Positions 9,125 through 18,504 of a stretch of 64,000 nt of DNA are shown here, piece after piece. Location: NCBI RefSeq assembly GCF_004117875.1, contig NZ_RAHW01000007.1, positions 62,001-126,000 of the forward strand, in the 5' to 3' direction. Position numbers and translations under genes: made by a program. The notes under the pieces are model-generated. The model did not search any database. It saw only the letters and a program-made list of their open reading frames with translations, and was not told the DNA's origin. Source of the DNA: Geomonas oryzae (lineage in GTDB: Bacteria > Desulfobacterota > Desulfuromonadia > Geobacterales > Geobacteraceae). The stretch's first letter is position 1. Every line of letters begins with the position of its first letter.

Positions 9125-10336
9125 ATGAATATTATCTTAGGTCATAACTACTATGGTTCATCATCACCCAGTGGCGAAAACATGGCTTTCGATGCGGAGG
9201 TCTTGTTATTGCGCCAGCACGGACACACGCTTACACAGTTAGTGCGGCACAATGACGAGATTCGAAACCAGGGAGTGTGGGGCTGCGTACGTGGCGCGCT
9301 GAGTGCTCCTTGGAATCCTTTTAGCGAATGGGCCACAGAACAGTTAAGCAGGACGAAATCATTTGATATTCTCCATATCCACAACACTTTCCCACTTCTC
9401 TCACCTTCAGTATTTTATGCCGCAAAGAACTCAAGGCCAGCAACGGTTCTAACCCTTCATAACTTCCGAACCTTCTGTGCAGCCGGCATCCTGATGCGGG
9501 AGGGACGTCCATGTACCGAATGCCTTGATAAGCGAAGCGTTGGCCCAGCCTTACGCCACAAATGTTACAGGGGTGGAATCTTCGCAACGGCCCCTCTGGC
9601 GACTATGATATGGCTTCACCGCACACTGAAAACCTGGGAGAAGCAGGTTGACGCTTTTATAGCGTTGACCGAATTCCAGAAATATATCCTCTGCAATGCC
9701 GGACTCCCTAGCGCCCGTGTATTCGTAAAACCCAACTTTTACCCTACCCCTCCAGAGCCATTGCCGTGGGGGGAAAGAATACGCAAGGTTGCGTTTATCG
9801 GGCGGCTCAGTGTTGAAAAAGGCTGCAACGTCCTCATAAAGACGTGGAAACTGTGGGGCCGTGAGGCACCACTCCTCGAGATCATTGGAGATGGTCCTGA
9901 GCGTTCAAAACTTGAAGATTCAGTATCTGCTGCCGGTTTATCTAAAAAGATAATTTTCCGAGGCCAATTATCCTTCAATGAGGCACAGACAAGGCTGTCA
10001 ACGGCTCGCCTGCTAGTAATCCCATCGCTCTGCTTCGAGGGGTTCCCAATGGTCATTCGGGAAGCCTTTGCTTTCGGCATCCCAGTAGTAGCTTCCAGAC
10101 TTGGATCAATGCCTTGGATAATTGCAGAAGAGAGTACGGGGACACTATTCCAGCCAGGAGATGCCAAAGATCTCTTAGACAAGATACAAAATATTTGGGA
10201 AAATGATCACAAATTATCAACTATGGGTACAAACGCAAGAGAATCATTTTTGCAAAAATATACAGCAGATGTTAACTACAATGAGCTTATCCAAATTTAT
10301 CAATTTGCCATTGATTACAGAAATAAAAAATTTTAG
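9125..10336 (+). CDS. Glycosyltransferase family 4 (GT-B)
   Basis: 403-residue GT4 enzyme. Acceptor half: NIILGHNYYGSSSPSGENMA, then FDILHIHNTFPLLSPS and TLHNFRTFC. Donor half: KVAFIGRLSVEKGCNVLI, LEIIGDGPERSKLED, FEGFPMVIREAFAFGIPVVA. A Cys pair in MREGRPCTECLDKR between the halves resembles the small cysteine insert seen in related GT4 enzymes. Lies 35 bp after the previous GT, same direction. AT-rich 3' end, followed by about 125 bp before the WecG-like gene. Confidence 0.86.
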   Translation: MNIILGHNYYGSSSPSGENMAFDAEVLLLRQHGHTLTQLVRHNDEIRNQGVWGCVRGALSAPWNPFSEWATEQLSRTKSFDILHIHNTFPLLSPSVFYAAKNSRPATVLTLHNFRTFCAAGILMREGRPCTECLDKRSVGPALRHKCYRGGIFATAPLATMIWLHRTLKTWEKQVDAFIALTEFQKYILCNAGLPSARVFVKPNFYPTPPEPLPWGERIRKVAFIGRLSVEKGCNVLIKTWKLWGREAPLLEIIGDGPERSKLEDSVSAAGLSKKIIFRGQLSFNEAQTRLSTARLLVIPSLCFEGFPMVIREAFAFGIPVVASRLGSMPWIIAEESTGTLFQPGDAKDLLDKIQNIWENDHKLSTMGTNARESFLQKYTADVNYNELIQIYQFAIDYRNKKF

Positions 10337-10461
10337 CAAAATAAACAAACGTCATCTGTCTCACTCAACGTTACTACACTTAATCACTTTTTTCATAAAA
10401 TGTTACTTCACATTTCTCAGAAGGTTCTCAACCCCGATGCCATAAAATTATTTTTATCAAA

Positions 10462-11238
10462 ATGACACAACACACACCGGTGGTTGACATCTTTGGATAT
10501 CAAGTCAGCGCCCGCGGCGTTAGCGGCGACATTGAACAAGCGTGTCGATTGATTTTCGTGGGACACCACGGACAGTACATGGCCTGCGCAAACCCCCATT
10601 CACTCGTGATCGCATCAAGAGACGCACCTTTCCACACAGCCCTTCTGCAAGCGGATCTTCTGCTCCCAGATGGCGTAGGAATTGTTCTCGCTTCGCGAAC
10701 TCTCAATCAAACTACATTGAGTCGGGTTGCAGGCTTCGAGTTTTTTTATGGGCTCACAAAGACTTTAGATCGGTTAGGGGGGGGACGATATTTTTTTCTC
10801 GGCTCTTCAAATCATGTCTTAAATGAGATAACAGTACGACTGAATCGTGAATTTCCATCGATAACGGTATGCGGAACACTCTCACCTTCATTCACTAAAG
10901 AGTTTAGTGACACAGAAAATGAATCGATAATTTCAGCGATCAACGCATCTAAGCCAGATGTTTTGTGGGTGGGCATGACTGCTCCGAAGCAGGAAAAGTG
11001 GATATACCGGAACAGGAACAAACTCACCGTGCCGTTTATCGCTGGAATCGGAGCAGTGTTTGATTTTTACGCCGGTACCAAGAAACGCTCCTCCGTTTTT
11101 TGGCAGAAGGTTGGACTTGAATGGCTCCCCCGTTTTTTGCATGAACCTTGTCGACTTTGGGAGAGGAATATGAGATCGACCCCCATATTCCTTTACTGGA
11201 TCGCCCGTGAAAAATACAAGATTCTCTTCAAGCGATAG
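10462..11238 (+). CDS. WecG/TagA/CpsF family glycosyltransferase
   Basis: 258-residue GT26 enzyme that typically transfers the second sugar (N-acetylmannosamine or its uronic acid) onto a polyprenyl-PP-linked primer. Visible family blocks: YMACANPHSLVIASRDAPF, LLLPDGVGIVLASR, FFLGSSNHVLNEI, LWVGMTAPKQEKWI and GIGAVFDFYAGTKKR. Within exosortase EPS loci such a gene often accompanies the sugar-1-P transferase, here found at 12859. Last gene before the GC shift at about 11.3 kb. A poly-G run at 10778-10784 is real sequence and does not break the frame. Confidence 0.86.
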   Translation: MTQHTPVVDIFGYQVSARGVSGDIEQACRLIFVGHHGQYMACANPHSLVIASRDAPFHTALLQADLLLPDGVGIVLASRTLNQTTLSRVAGFEFFYGLTKTLDRLGGGRYFFLGSSNHVLNEITVRLNREFPSITVCGTLSPSFTKEFSDTENESIISAINASKPDVLWVGMTAPKQEKWIYRNRNKLTVPFIAGIGAVFDFYAGTKKRSSVFWQKVGLEWLPRFLHEPCRLWERNMRSTPIFLYWIAREKYKILFKR

Positions 11239-11328
11239 ACCATCCCCGCACGCCCGGTTTTATGGACGCACTTACCGCCCTGGTAGAACGCTCCGCCTCA
11301 CAACAACGGCATCCTGACCTGTAACGTC

Positions 11329-12858
11329 ATGGGAATTTCCTTCATGCATCAGCGCGTGTTGGCAAGCATCTACCTGATTCTTTTGTTACTCCTGTTCAGG
11401 GAGAGCACCTCCTACTTGATCAGGATGTGGAACGGTGAGGAGCATACCTACTGCTATGTTGTCCCGTTCATCGTGGGATACCTCCTCTGGGATAAGCGCT
11501 GCATGTTGAGGGCTCGCCCCTCAACTCCTTCCGCGTGGGGGCTACTGCCGTTGGGAGTCGGGATTTTGCTCTACCTGTTAGGGGATTTGGGAGGGGAGTT
11601 CTACACGCTCTTCCTCTCATCCTGGTGCATGGTAGCAGGGCTGCTATTGATGCACCTCGGATGGCAAAAGCTCCGCGTTATCCTGTTCCCCCTGCTCTTC
11701 AGCATGGCCATATTCCCCTTTCCGGGTCTCATCAACAACACCCTGTCCCTCAACCTTAAGCTGGTCTCCTCGGCGCTCGGCGTGCACATCCTGCAGGTAT
11801 TGGGCGTCACCGCGTTTCGCGAGGGCAACGTGATCGACCTGGGCTTCACCCGACTGCAAGTGGTGGATGCCTGCAGCGGGTTGCGCTACCTGTTGCCGTT
11901 GCTAATTCTCGGGGTGTTGCTGGCCTATTTCTTTCGCGCGCCGTTTTGGAAACGTGCGCTGCTGGTTGTTTCGACCGTCCCGCTGACCATCATCGTCAAC
12001 GGTATGCGTATCGCTAGTGTGGGGCTGCTCTATCCCGTCTTCGGCGCACAGGTGGCAGAAGGATTTTTCCACGATTTTTCCGGCTGGCTGATCTTCATGG
12101 TGAGCCTTGTGGCCCTGCTTGGGGAAATGCGGCTGCTGAAACGGCTCCCGGAAAACCCGGCTGAACCTTCGTCCCCGAAATGCAGCCGTCACGACATCGC
12201 TGCCGGCGGCGCTTCGGCGCTCTGGCTCAAGTGGTGCGCAGCCCTTCTGCTGGCCGGGCTGGTGATAACGGTGAGGGTGGTGGATTTCCGTGAGCGGGTG
12301 CCGCTGGCCAAGCCTCTGTCGGAATTCCCCCGATCCCTCGGCCAGTGGCAAGGAAATCGATTGACGATGGAACGCGCAACTCTTGATTCCCTCAAACCGA
12401 GCGATTACCTGCTGGCTGATTTCAGGGACACCGGTGCCAAAACGGTGAGCCTGTACGTGGCATATAACGAGAGCCAGCGCAAGGGCGAATCAAGCCATTC
12501 ACCCTCCAGCTGCCTCCCCGGAAGCGGTTGGCTCTTTGAAGGTTCCGGACTGACGATGCTCCCCATCGGCCCCCGTGGCGAACTCTGTTCTGTCAACCGG
12601 GCCGCGCTGCAGAAAAACGGCGAGAGGCTTCTTGTCTACTACTGGTTCCCCCAGCGAGGGCGGGTGCTGACGAACATGCTTGAACTGAAGCTTTACGCTT
12701 TTTGGGACGCACTCATGCTTCGCCGTACCGACGGGGCCCTCGTGCGATTGATTACGCCTATTGATGCCGGTGAACAGGCCGCCGATTCGGAACGCCGGGT
12801 TGCCGACTTCGCCCGGCAGGCCATGCCGGTCCTGGCAACGTTTCTGCCGAGTCGTTAA
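11329..12858 (+). CDS. Exosortase with fused EpsI domain (XrtD/VPLPA-CTERM-like)
   Basis: Multi-pass transpeptidase-like enzyme that cuts C-terminal PEP-CTERM-type sorting signals of exported proteins. Residues 1-265 are the membrane exosortase domain with the expected Cys182 (VVDACSGLRYL), Arg227 (NGMRIA) and His248 (FFHDFSGW). Residues about 295-509 form a periplasmic EpsI-like domain (LGQWQGNRLT, VAYNESQRKGESSHSP). This fusion and the 509-residue length fit the exosortase D group better than plain XrtA; that sub-assignment is from memory. Runs directly into the next gene (stop 12856-12858, ATG 12859). No clear ribosome site precedes ATG 11329; ATG 11344 is an alternative. No sorting-signal protein is encoded in the window. 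Confidence 0.87.
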   Translation: MGISFMHQRVLASIYLILLLLLFRESTSYLIRMWNGEEHTYCYVVPFIVGYLLWDKRCMLRARPSTPSAWGLLPLGVGILLYLLGDLGGEFYTLFLSSWCMVAGLLLMHLGWQKLRVILFPLLFSMAIFPFPGLINNTLSLNLKLVSSALGVHILQVLGVTAFREGNVIDLGFTRLQVVDACSGLRYLLPLLILGVLLAYFFRAPFWKRALLVVSTVPLTIIVNGMRIASVGLLYPVFGAQVAEGFFHDFSGWLIFMVSLVALLGEMRLLKRLPENPAEPSSPKCSRHDIAAGGASALWLKWCAALLLAGLVITVRVVDFRERVPLAKPLSEFPRSLGQWQGNRLTMERATLDSLKPSDYLLADFRDTGAKTVSLYVAYNESQRKGESSHSPSSCLPGSGWLFEGSGLTMLPIGPRGELCSVNRAALQKNGERLLVYYWFPQRGRVLTNMLELKLYAFWDALMLRRTDGALVRLITPIDAGEQAADSERRVADFARQAMPVLATFLPSR

Positions 12859-14487
12859 ATGAACCTACTGACCACACTCATCGCATCGATGCTGCTGACA
12901 GCCGTGGCCATCCCGATCCTGTCACGGGTGGCGCTTTGGTGTAACCTGGTCGATCTCCCAAACGAGCGCAAGGTGCACAACCGGCCGATCCCCAGGGTGG
13001 GAGGCCTCGCCATGGTGCTGGGAACCTGCGCGCCGCTCATCCGCTGGGAATGGGGGAACGAGTTCCTGCACGCCTACCTTGCGGGCGCGCTGGTCCTGGT
13101 CCTCTTCGGCCTGGCGGACGACCTGTGGGACATTTCCCCACTCTGGAAATTATGCGGCCAGTCCATCGCCGCAACGGTAATCATCGTCGAGGGAGGGGTG
13201 CGCATCGCGACCCTCGGCTCGTTGTTGCCCGCATGGCTGACCGTCCCGGCCTGGATGCTGACGGCATTGACCCTGATCACCATCGTCGGCGTGACCAACG
13301 CCATCAACCTGGCGGACGGGCTGGACGGCCTGGCCGGGGGGATTAGCCTGCTGTGCATCGCCGAGATCGGCTTCATGGCCTGGCAGGAGGGCGACGCCAT
13401 CATCTGCCTCATCGCCGTGGCGCTTTGCGGCGCCATCTTCGGCTTCCTGCGCTACAACACCTTTCCCGCATCGGTCTTTATGGGAGACACCGGAAGCCAG
13501 TTCCTGGGCTTTTCGGCGATCACGCTCGCACTGTCCCTGACCCAGGGTGTGACGCCCCTTAGCCCGGTCGTTCCGCTGCTCATCCTCGGCTTCCCGGTTC
13601 TCGACACTATGACGGTGATGACAGGGCGCATCGCCCGGGGATGCTCCCCTTTCGCGGCCGACAAGACCCACTTCCACCATAACCTCCTTGCCCTGGGCCT
13701 GCACCATACCGAATCGGTCCTGGTGATCTACCTGATCCAGGTCTCCCTCGTGGTGGCGGCCTATTACCTGCGCTTCTTCTCCGACTGGCTCCTGCTCGGA
13801 GGTTATCTGCTCTTTTCGACGGCGGTGCTTGCCCTTTTTGCCCTGTCGCGGAAAAGGAATTGGGAGCCAAGGCGCACCCGGGCGTTGACGCGTGTCAAGG
13901 AGCGCCTGCGCGTCATGCGCGACGAGACGCCGGTGGTCATCTACATGTTTCGCGCGTTGTGCTTTCTGTACCCGGCGCTACTCGTTCTGACCTTCGCCTT
14001 GTCAGGACCTCCCAGCACCCCTTTTGCCCTTTCGGCCGTTGTGTTCATGCTGGCGCTGGCCGCCATGCGTTTTTTGCTCCCGGCGGGCTTTGAACCTCTG
14101 CTCCACGCCATCATCTACCTAATCGTCCCCTACGGGGTCTACCTCTCGGGGCAGTGGCTCGACAGCCAGGCGCCCCTTGCGGCCAGGGCATGCAACGTCG
14201 TGTTCGGCCTCGTCACGTTCCTTTTCATCCTGGTCCCCAAGGTGACGCGACGCAACGCGGCCTTCAAAAGCACCCCGATGGATTTCCTCATCGTCTTCCT
14301 GGCCGCGGCTGCGCTGCTGCCGGAAGCGGCGACGCCCGATTTCAGGCTCGGCATGGTCGCAGTGAAGATCCTGATCCTCTATTACGGCTGCGAGGTGCTG
14401 ATGGCTGAATTGCGAGGGGAGTACGCAGTCTTGGCGGGCGGCACGGTAGCCGCCCTGGCGATACCGGTGGTACGGTGGGCCGTGTGA
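12859..14487 (+). CDS. Polyprenyl-phosphate sugar-1-phosphate transferase (MraY/WecA family) with extended C-terminus
   Basis: Integral membrane enzyme priming glycan assembly by moving sugar-1-phosphate from a UDP-sugar to undecaprenyl phosphate. Family motifs are all present: RKVHNRPIPRVGG, the DD motif in LFGLADDLWD, NAINLADGLDGLAGG, FMGDTGSQFLG and the His-rich loop THFHHNLL. Usual members are about 340-380 residues; this one continues to 542 with roughly six more hydrophobic segments after residue 350, a form common beside exosortases. ATG follows the exosortase stop with no gap, and its end overlaps the open frame of the TPR gene. Confidence 0.88.
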   Translation: MNLLTTLIASMLLTAVAIPILSRVALWCNLVDLPNERKVHNRPIPRVGGLAMVLGTCAPLIRWEWGNEFLHAYLAGALVLVLFGLADDLWDISPLWKLCGQSIAATVIIVEGGVRIATLGSLLPAWLTVPAWMLTALTLITIVGVTNAINLADGLDGLAGGISLLCIAEIGFMAWQEGDAIICLIAVALCGAIFGFLRYNTFPASVFMGDTGSQFLGFSAITLALSLTQGVTPLSPVVPLLILGFPVLDTMTVMTGRIARGCSPFAADKTHFHHNLLALGLHHTESVLVIYLIQVSLVVAAYYLRFFSDWLLLGGYLLFSTAVLALFALSRKRNWEPRRTRALTRVKERLRVMRDETPVVIYMFRALCFLYPALLVLTFALSGPPSTPFALSAVVFMLALAAMRFLLPAGFEPLLHAIIYLIVPYGVYLSGQWLDSQAPLAARACNVVFGLVTFLFILVPKVTRRNAAFKSTPMDFLIVFLAAAALLPEAATPDFRLGMVAVKILILYYGCEVLMAELRGEYAVLAGGTVAALAIPVVRWAV

Positions 14488-14516
14488 TGCCATTCATATC
14501 GGCAAGGGAGGACGAT

Positions 14517-16604
14517 ATGCCTCGCGCAACGGTAGTGCTCGTGCTCGCGCTGCTCACCTTCCTGAACGGGTGCAGCAGCCCCGACGAGAAGAAGATGCGT
14601 TTCTACAACAAGGGGAAGGAACTCATGGACAAGGGGGACCTGGTAAAGGCCTCCCTGGAAATGAGGAACGCCATCCAGATCGACCCGAAATTCGCCGACG
14701 CGCATTACCTGCTGGGCCTGGTTGAGTTGCGCAAGGGGAACGTATTCCGGGCCTTCCAGTGCTTCCAGAAGGTCGTGCAGATCGCCCCCGACCACCTAAA
14801 TGGCCAGGTGGAACTGGGCAAGCTTCTTTTGCTTCTGGACGAAAAGGGGAAGGCCCAGGCCCAGGAAAAGGCCGACCTGGTACTCAAGGCGCGCCCGGAC
14901 CACGGGGAAGGGATGATGCTGCAGGCAGCCATCCATATGGTCAGAAAGGACTGGGGACGGGGGCGCGAAATACTCGAGCGGCTGATCGCGGGAGGGGTAA
15001 CGAAGCCGGACGCATACCAGAGCCTCGCCCTGGCGCGCCGGGCCATGAAGGATGACGCGGGTGCCGAGGCGACACTGAAGGAAGGGGCGCGCAGGAATCC
15101 GACCTCTGTCGGCATCCTGAAGTCGCTGGCGGATCTTTACGCGGCGAAGAATCGGGTGGACGACGCTGCGGGGAGCATCAGCGAGATGATGAGGCTGGAA
15201 CCGGCCAAGTACGGGTACGGCATCACCCTCGCCGGCCTGTACTGGGATGCCGGCCGACTGGACGACGCCCGCGCCCTCCTGGCAAAGCTGCGGGCCACGC
15301 ACCCCAAACATGAACAGTGCCTGCTGGACCTGGGACGGTTCTACTTGCTGCACCGGCAGCAAAACGAAGCCGAAGCGCTTCTCAAAGAGGGGATCGTGAA
15401 TGTTCCTGAAAGCTTCCGTCTCCGCACCGCGCTTAGCGAGCTGTATGCGGCAACGGGAAGAAACGAGCAGGCAACCGTCCTGCTCAAGGAGTGCATCGCT
15501 CTCGCCGGGAACGCCAAAAAACCTGAAGCGATCCAGGCAAACAACCTGCTCGCCCGCGGCTGCTTCCTGAGGGGCGAGCTCGGCGCGGCGGAAGGATACC
15601 TGGCCGAGGTGCTGAAAGCGAGCCCCCGCAACATCGACGCCACCTACCTGAAGGGGCGCATACACCTGGCAAGGAAGGAAGGCCTGGCGGCGATGACCGC
15701 TTTCCGCACCGTCACCAGTGACCGCCCCCAGGAAATCGACGGCTACCTGTTCCTGGCCGATGCCCAGCAGATCAACGGCGAGCCGAAGCTGGCCCTGGAA
15801 ACGCTGCAGCAGGCGGAACGGTTGGAGCCGGATTCGCTGCGGGTCAACCGGGCCTTCGCGCGGTTGTCGTTGCTGCAAAAAGAGTATCGCCAGGGGGAAC
15901 GGAGAATGACGCAGTACCTGGCAAGGCACCCTGACGACCTCGAGGCGCAACTGGAGTTGGGCGACCTCCACTTCCTGGCCGGAAATTACCGCGGGGCCGA
16001 GACGGCGTACAGGCATGTGAAGCAAAAGGCGCCCGGTTCGCCACTCCCTTACTGGCGCCTTAGCGACCTGCATGCGCAGGAAGGGAACCCGGCACGCGCC
16101 GCTTCGGAAATGGAAGTCGTGGTCGGCAAAGTGAGCCCCGACAACGTCCAGGCGTCACTCGCCCTGGCAGGCCTCTACGCGCGCGCCTCTCAGGTGTCGA
16201 AGGCGAAGAAAACCTACGAGAGGCTTTTCGCCAGCCATCAGAAAGAGTGGCGCGTAGTGAACGATTACGCATACTTCCTCGCCGAAAACGGCGGTTCTCC
16301 CGCCGACCTGGAGCGGGCCGGACGGCTGGTCGGCGATCTGGCGCGAAAGCGGCCGGACGACCCGAGCCTCCTGGATACCCTCGGCTGGATCGAGTACAAA
16401 CGCGGAAACTACCCAAAAGCGATGGAACTGCTGGAAAAAGCGGACGCCAGGCGACCGGGGCACCAGACGATAAGCTACCACCTCGGCATGGCATGCATGC
16501 GTGTGGGTAAAAAAGACCAAGCCCGCAACTGTTTGAGCAAGGCGCTGGCAGGGGGTGATTTCCCGGAGAAACAGACTGCATCCACGATGCTGAGCCAGCT
16601 CTGA
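14517..16604 (+). CDS. TPR-repeat lipoprotein of the exosortase EPS system (PrsT-like)
   Basis: 695-residue envelope lipoprotein. A signal peptide ending in lipobox LNGC (Cys about residue 19) is followed by some 15-17 tetratricopeptide repeats (for example FADAHYLLGLVELRKGN and DATYLKGRIHLARKEG). Such proteins scaffold the envelope-spanning EPS/exosortase machinery. The frame opens at GTG 14475, but ATG 14517 has GGGAGG at a good distance and gives the lipoprotein signal, so I use it. It overlaps nothing else on this strand; the long antisense frames opposite are shadows caused by high GC. Confidence 0.86.
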   Translation: MPRATVVLVLALLTFLNGCSSPDEKKMRFYNKGKELMDKGDLVKASLEMRNAIQIDPKFADAHYLLGLVELRKGNVFRAFQCFQKVVQIAPDHLNGQVELGKLLLLLDEKGKAQAQEKADLVLKARPDHGEGMMLQAAIHMVRKDWGRGREILERLIAGGVTKPDAYQSLALARRAMKDDAGAEATLKEGARRNPTSVGILKSLADLYAAKNRVDDAAGSISEMMRLEPAKYGYGITLAGLYWDAGRLDDARALLAKLRATHPKHEQCLLDLGRFYLLHRQQNEAEALLKEGIVNVPESFRLRTALSELYAATGRNEQATVLLKECIALAGNAKKPEAIQANNLLARGCFLRGELGAAEGYLAEVLKASPRNIDATYLKGRIHLARKEGLAAMTAFRTVTSDRPQEIDGYLFLADAQQINGEPKLALETLQQAERLEPDSLRVNRAFARLSLLQKEYRQGERRMTQYLARHPDDLEAQLELGDLHFLAGNYRGAETAYRHVKQKAPGSPLPYWRLSDLHAQEGNPARAASEMEVVVGKVSPDNVQASLALAGLYARASQVSKAKKTYERLFASHQKEWRVVNDYAYFLAENGGSPADLERAGRLVGDLARKRPDDPSLLDTLGWIEYKRGNYPKAMELLEKADARRPGHQTISYHLGMACMRVGKKDQARNCLSKALAGGDFPEKQTASTMLSQL

Positions 16605-16686
16605 CATCGGCAGAACCGGCCATGCCATGCCTAAACGGTGCATGCGCCGTGAAGATCAGAACCTCACGGCAGAAAGGGGATCAGCC

Positions 16687-17289
16687 ATGCTGGAAACCGT
16701 CAGTTCGGTCATGCTGAAGATCGTTTCGCTAGCAGTCACCGCCGTACTCTGCCTTGGCGTCAGCTGCGCCCAGGCGGCCCCTCCCGCGGCGCTCCCCACC
16801 ACCGTCGGCGAGTACCTTGTCGGACCGGGGGACATCCTGGGCATCGAGGTATGGAAGGATCCAAGCCTTACTAGGACCGTGGTCGTCCTCGCCGACGGCA
16901 AGATCGTTTTCCCGTTGATCGGCGAAGTGGCGGCTGGCGGCAAAAGCGTGGCAGCGCTCAGAAGCGAGCTCGCAGAGCGGATCTCGATCTATGTCCCGGA
17001 GACGAACCTGACCCTCGAGGTGAAGCAGGTGAACAGCCTGTTCGTCTATGTCCTTGGGCGGGTGAACAACCCCGGCCGGCTCCAATTGAACGGTAATGTC
17101 AACGTCCTGCAGGCACTCGCCATGGCAGGAGGGCTCAACCCCTACGCCAAGCGGGGGAGCATCAAGATATTCCGGGAGGAAGATGGCGCAACCCGGATCA
17201 TCCCCTTCGACTACGACGACGTGACAAGCGGCGCACGCCTCCAGGACAACATCACACTCAAACGCAGCGATGTGCTCTTCGTGCCGTAG
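16687..17289 (+). CDS. Polysaccharide export protein, Poly_export/SLBB (EpsE/Wza-like)
   Basis: 200-residue periplasmic/outer-membrane export subunit. After a signal peptide (cleavage near AQAA) comes the Poly_export domain (EYLVGPGDILGIEVWKDP, LADGKIVFPLIGEV) and one SLBB domain (SLFVYVLGRVNNPGRLQL, NVLQALAMAGGLNPYA). It is shorter than Wza and lacks its C-terminal helix, as is usual for the exosortase-associated form. GGGGA 6 nt before ATG 16687 decides the start over ATG 16627. The last 20 bases overlap the next gene. Confidence 0.88.
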   Translation: MLETVSSVMLKIVSLAVTAVLCLGVSCAQAAPPAALPTTVGEYLVGPGDILGIEVWKDPSLTRTVVVLADGKIVFPLIGEVAAGGKSVAALRSELAERISIYVPETNLTLEVKQVNSLFVYVLGRVNNPGRLQLNGNVNVLQALAMAGGLNPYAKRGSIKIFREEDGATRIIPFDYDDVTSGARLQDNITLKRSDVLFVP

Positions 17290-18481
17290 CAACCCCAAGG
17301 GGATTTGGTGCGCCGGGGCCGTTTGCGCCATGCTGCTCCCGCTGGCTCACCCCGCGGCGGCGCCCGCTGCCCAGACCGCGCTCACCCCGTCGCTGTCAGT
17401 GATGCAGGAATACACGGACAACCTTTTCACCAGTTCCTCTCACCGCTTCCAAACCTTCATCTCCCACGCCAGACCCGGGATACGCGTGACCGGCAGGAAC
17501 GAGCTCTTGAGCGGTTCCCTGGCGGCGCGGCTCGATGCGCTGCATTACAGCAGGGACAGCCAGATGGACAAAGTGGACCAGATCTATGAAGGGAACGGCA
17601 CCTGGCGCCTGACGCCGTTGCTCGCCCTTGCCGCTGACGCTTCATACCGGAGGGAGTCGTGGCCCGACCGCGAAATCGAGAGCAGCGGCCAGCCGCTAAG
17701 CAGTGCCAGCCGACGCCACAATTACGGAGCCCGGGCCGAACGCCGTGTCGGCGAACTGACGTCGGTCCTCCTTGACTACCGCTACGAAAGGATCGACTAC
17801 GCCCGTGACGATGCCTTATCCGACGTGACCGTCCAGAGCCTTGGGGCCGCCCTTGGCTACGACGCGCAGCGGCTTCTATCCCTGCTCAAATTACGCTGCG
17901 CCCTGCGTTTCAGCCGCAGCGAGTACACGGCCTCGCTCACCGAGAACTACGAGTTGAGCGTCGGCGGCAGCATGCAGTTAAACGAACTCTGGTCCTTCTC
18001 CGTCGATACGGGGGGACGCTACACGAAAACCGAGCTCCAGGGGGCCTCACTTCCCACCTACAGCATGGCGCACCACGGCGCCGGATGGACCTTCAGGGGG
18101 GCGCTTGATTACACAGGGGAGAAGTTCAACGGGAGCCTCGCATACGCAAGGGAACTCAGCAACGCGTCGGGAAGCTACGGAACGTCTGTGGAAAGGAACA
18201 TCGTGACCCTCAACCTGCGTCAACGGATCAGTTACCAACTCTTCGCGCTGGCCGGTGCCGGGTACTACCGAAGCAAGGCGGATGCGGTCTCCGCACTTCT
18301 TGGGAACGCGGACGAGTCCAGCGTGCGGGGCTCGCTGTCGCTGCGCTACGAGTTCAACCGCAGCTTTACCGCAGACTTAGGCTACGAATGCTTTCTCCTC
18401 GACAATGAGAGCCCGGCCGGGACCGCCTTCCGGAACAAGCTGTTCGTTCAGCTGACGGCCCGGACCGATCTTTTCGAGTGA
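17270..18481 (+). CDS. Outer-membrane beta-barrel protein of the exosortase EPS locus
   Basis: 403 residues with an N-terminal signal peptide (hydrophobic CAMLLPLAHPAAAPAA) and then alternating polar/aromatic strands typical of a barrel (SVMQEYTDNLFTS, LLSLLKLRCALRFSRS), ending in LFVQLTARTDLFE. Position between the SLBB export protein and the chain-length gene matches the barrel that replaces Wza's outer-membrane pore in exosortase loci. It starts inside the previous gene (20-nt overlap) and its stop overlaps an upstream GTG of the next frame. The exact start is uncertain because of several in-frame options. Confidence 0.76.
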   Translation: MCSSCRSNPKGIWCAGAVCAMLLPLAHPAAAPAAQTALTPSLSVMQEYTDNLFTSSSHRFQTFISHARPGIRVTGRNELLSGSLAARLDALHYSRDSQMDKVDQIYEGNGTWRLTPLLALAADASYRRESWPDREIESSGQPLSSASRRHNYGARAERRVGELTSVLLDYRYERIDYARDDALSDVTVQSLGAALGYDAQRLLSLLKLRCALRFSRSEYTASLTENYELSVGGSMQLNELWSFSVDTGGRYTKTELQGASLPTYSMAHHGAGWTFRGALDYTGEKFNGSLAYARELSNASGSYGTSVERNIVTLNLRQRISYQLFALAGAGYYRSKADAVSALLGNADESSVRGSLSLRYEFNRSFTADLGYECFLLDNESPAGTAFRNKLFVQLTARTDLFE

Positions 18482-18504
18482 AGTGTCAGGACAGGGAGGG
18501 TGCA

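Noticed and set aside
11269..11331. 20-codon plus frame before the exosortase
   Set aside because: No ribosome site and no similarity noticed.
14796..16073. Long antisense frame opposite the TPR lipoprotein
   Set aside because: Composition follows the complement of the TPR gene, and the frame has no recognised domains.
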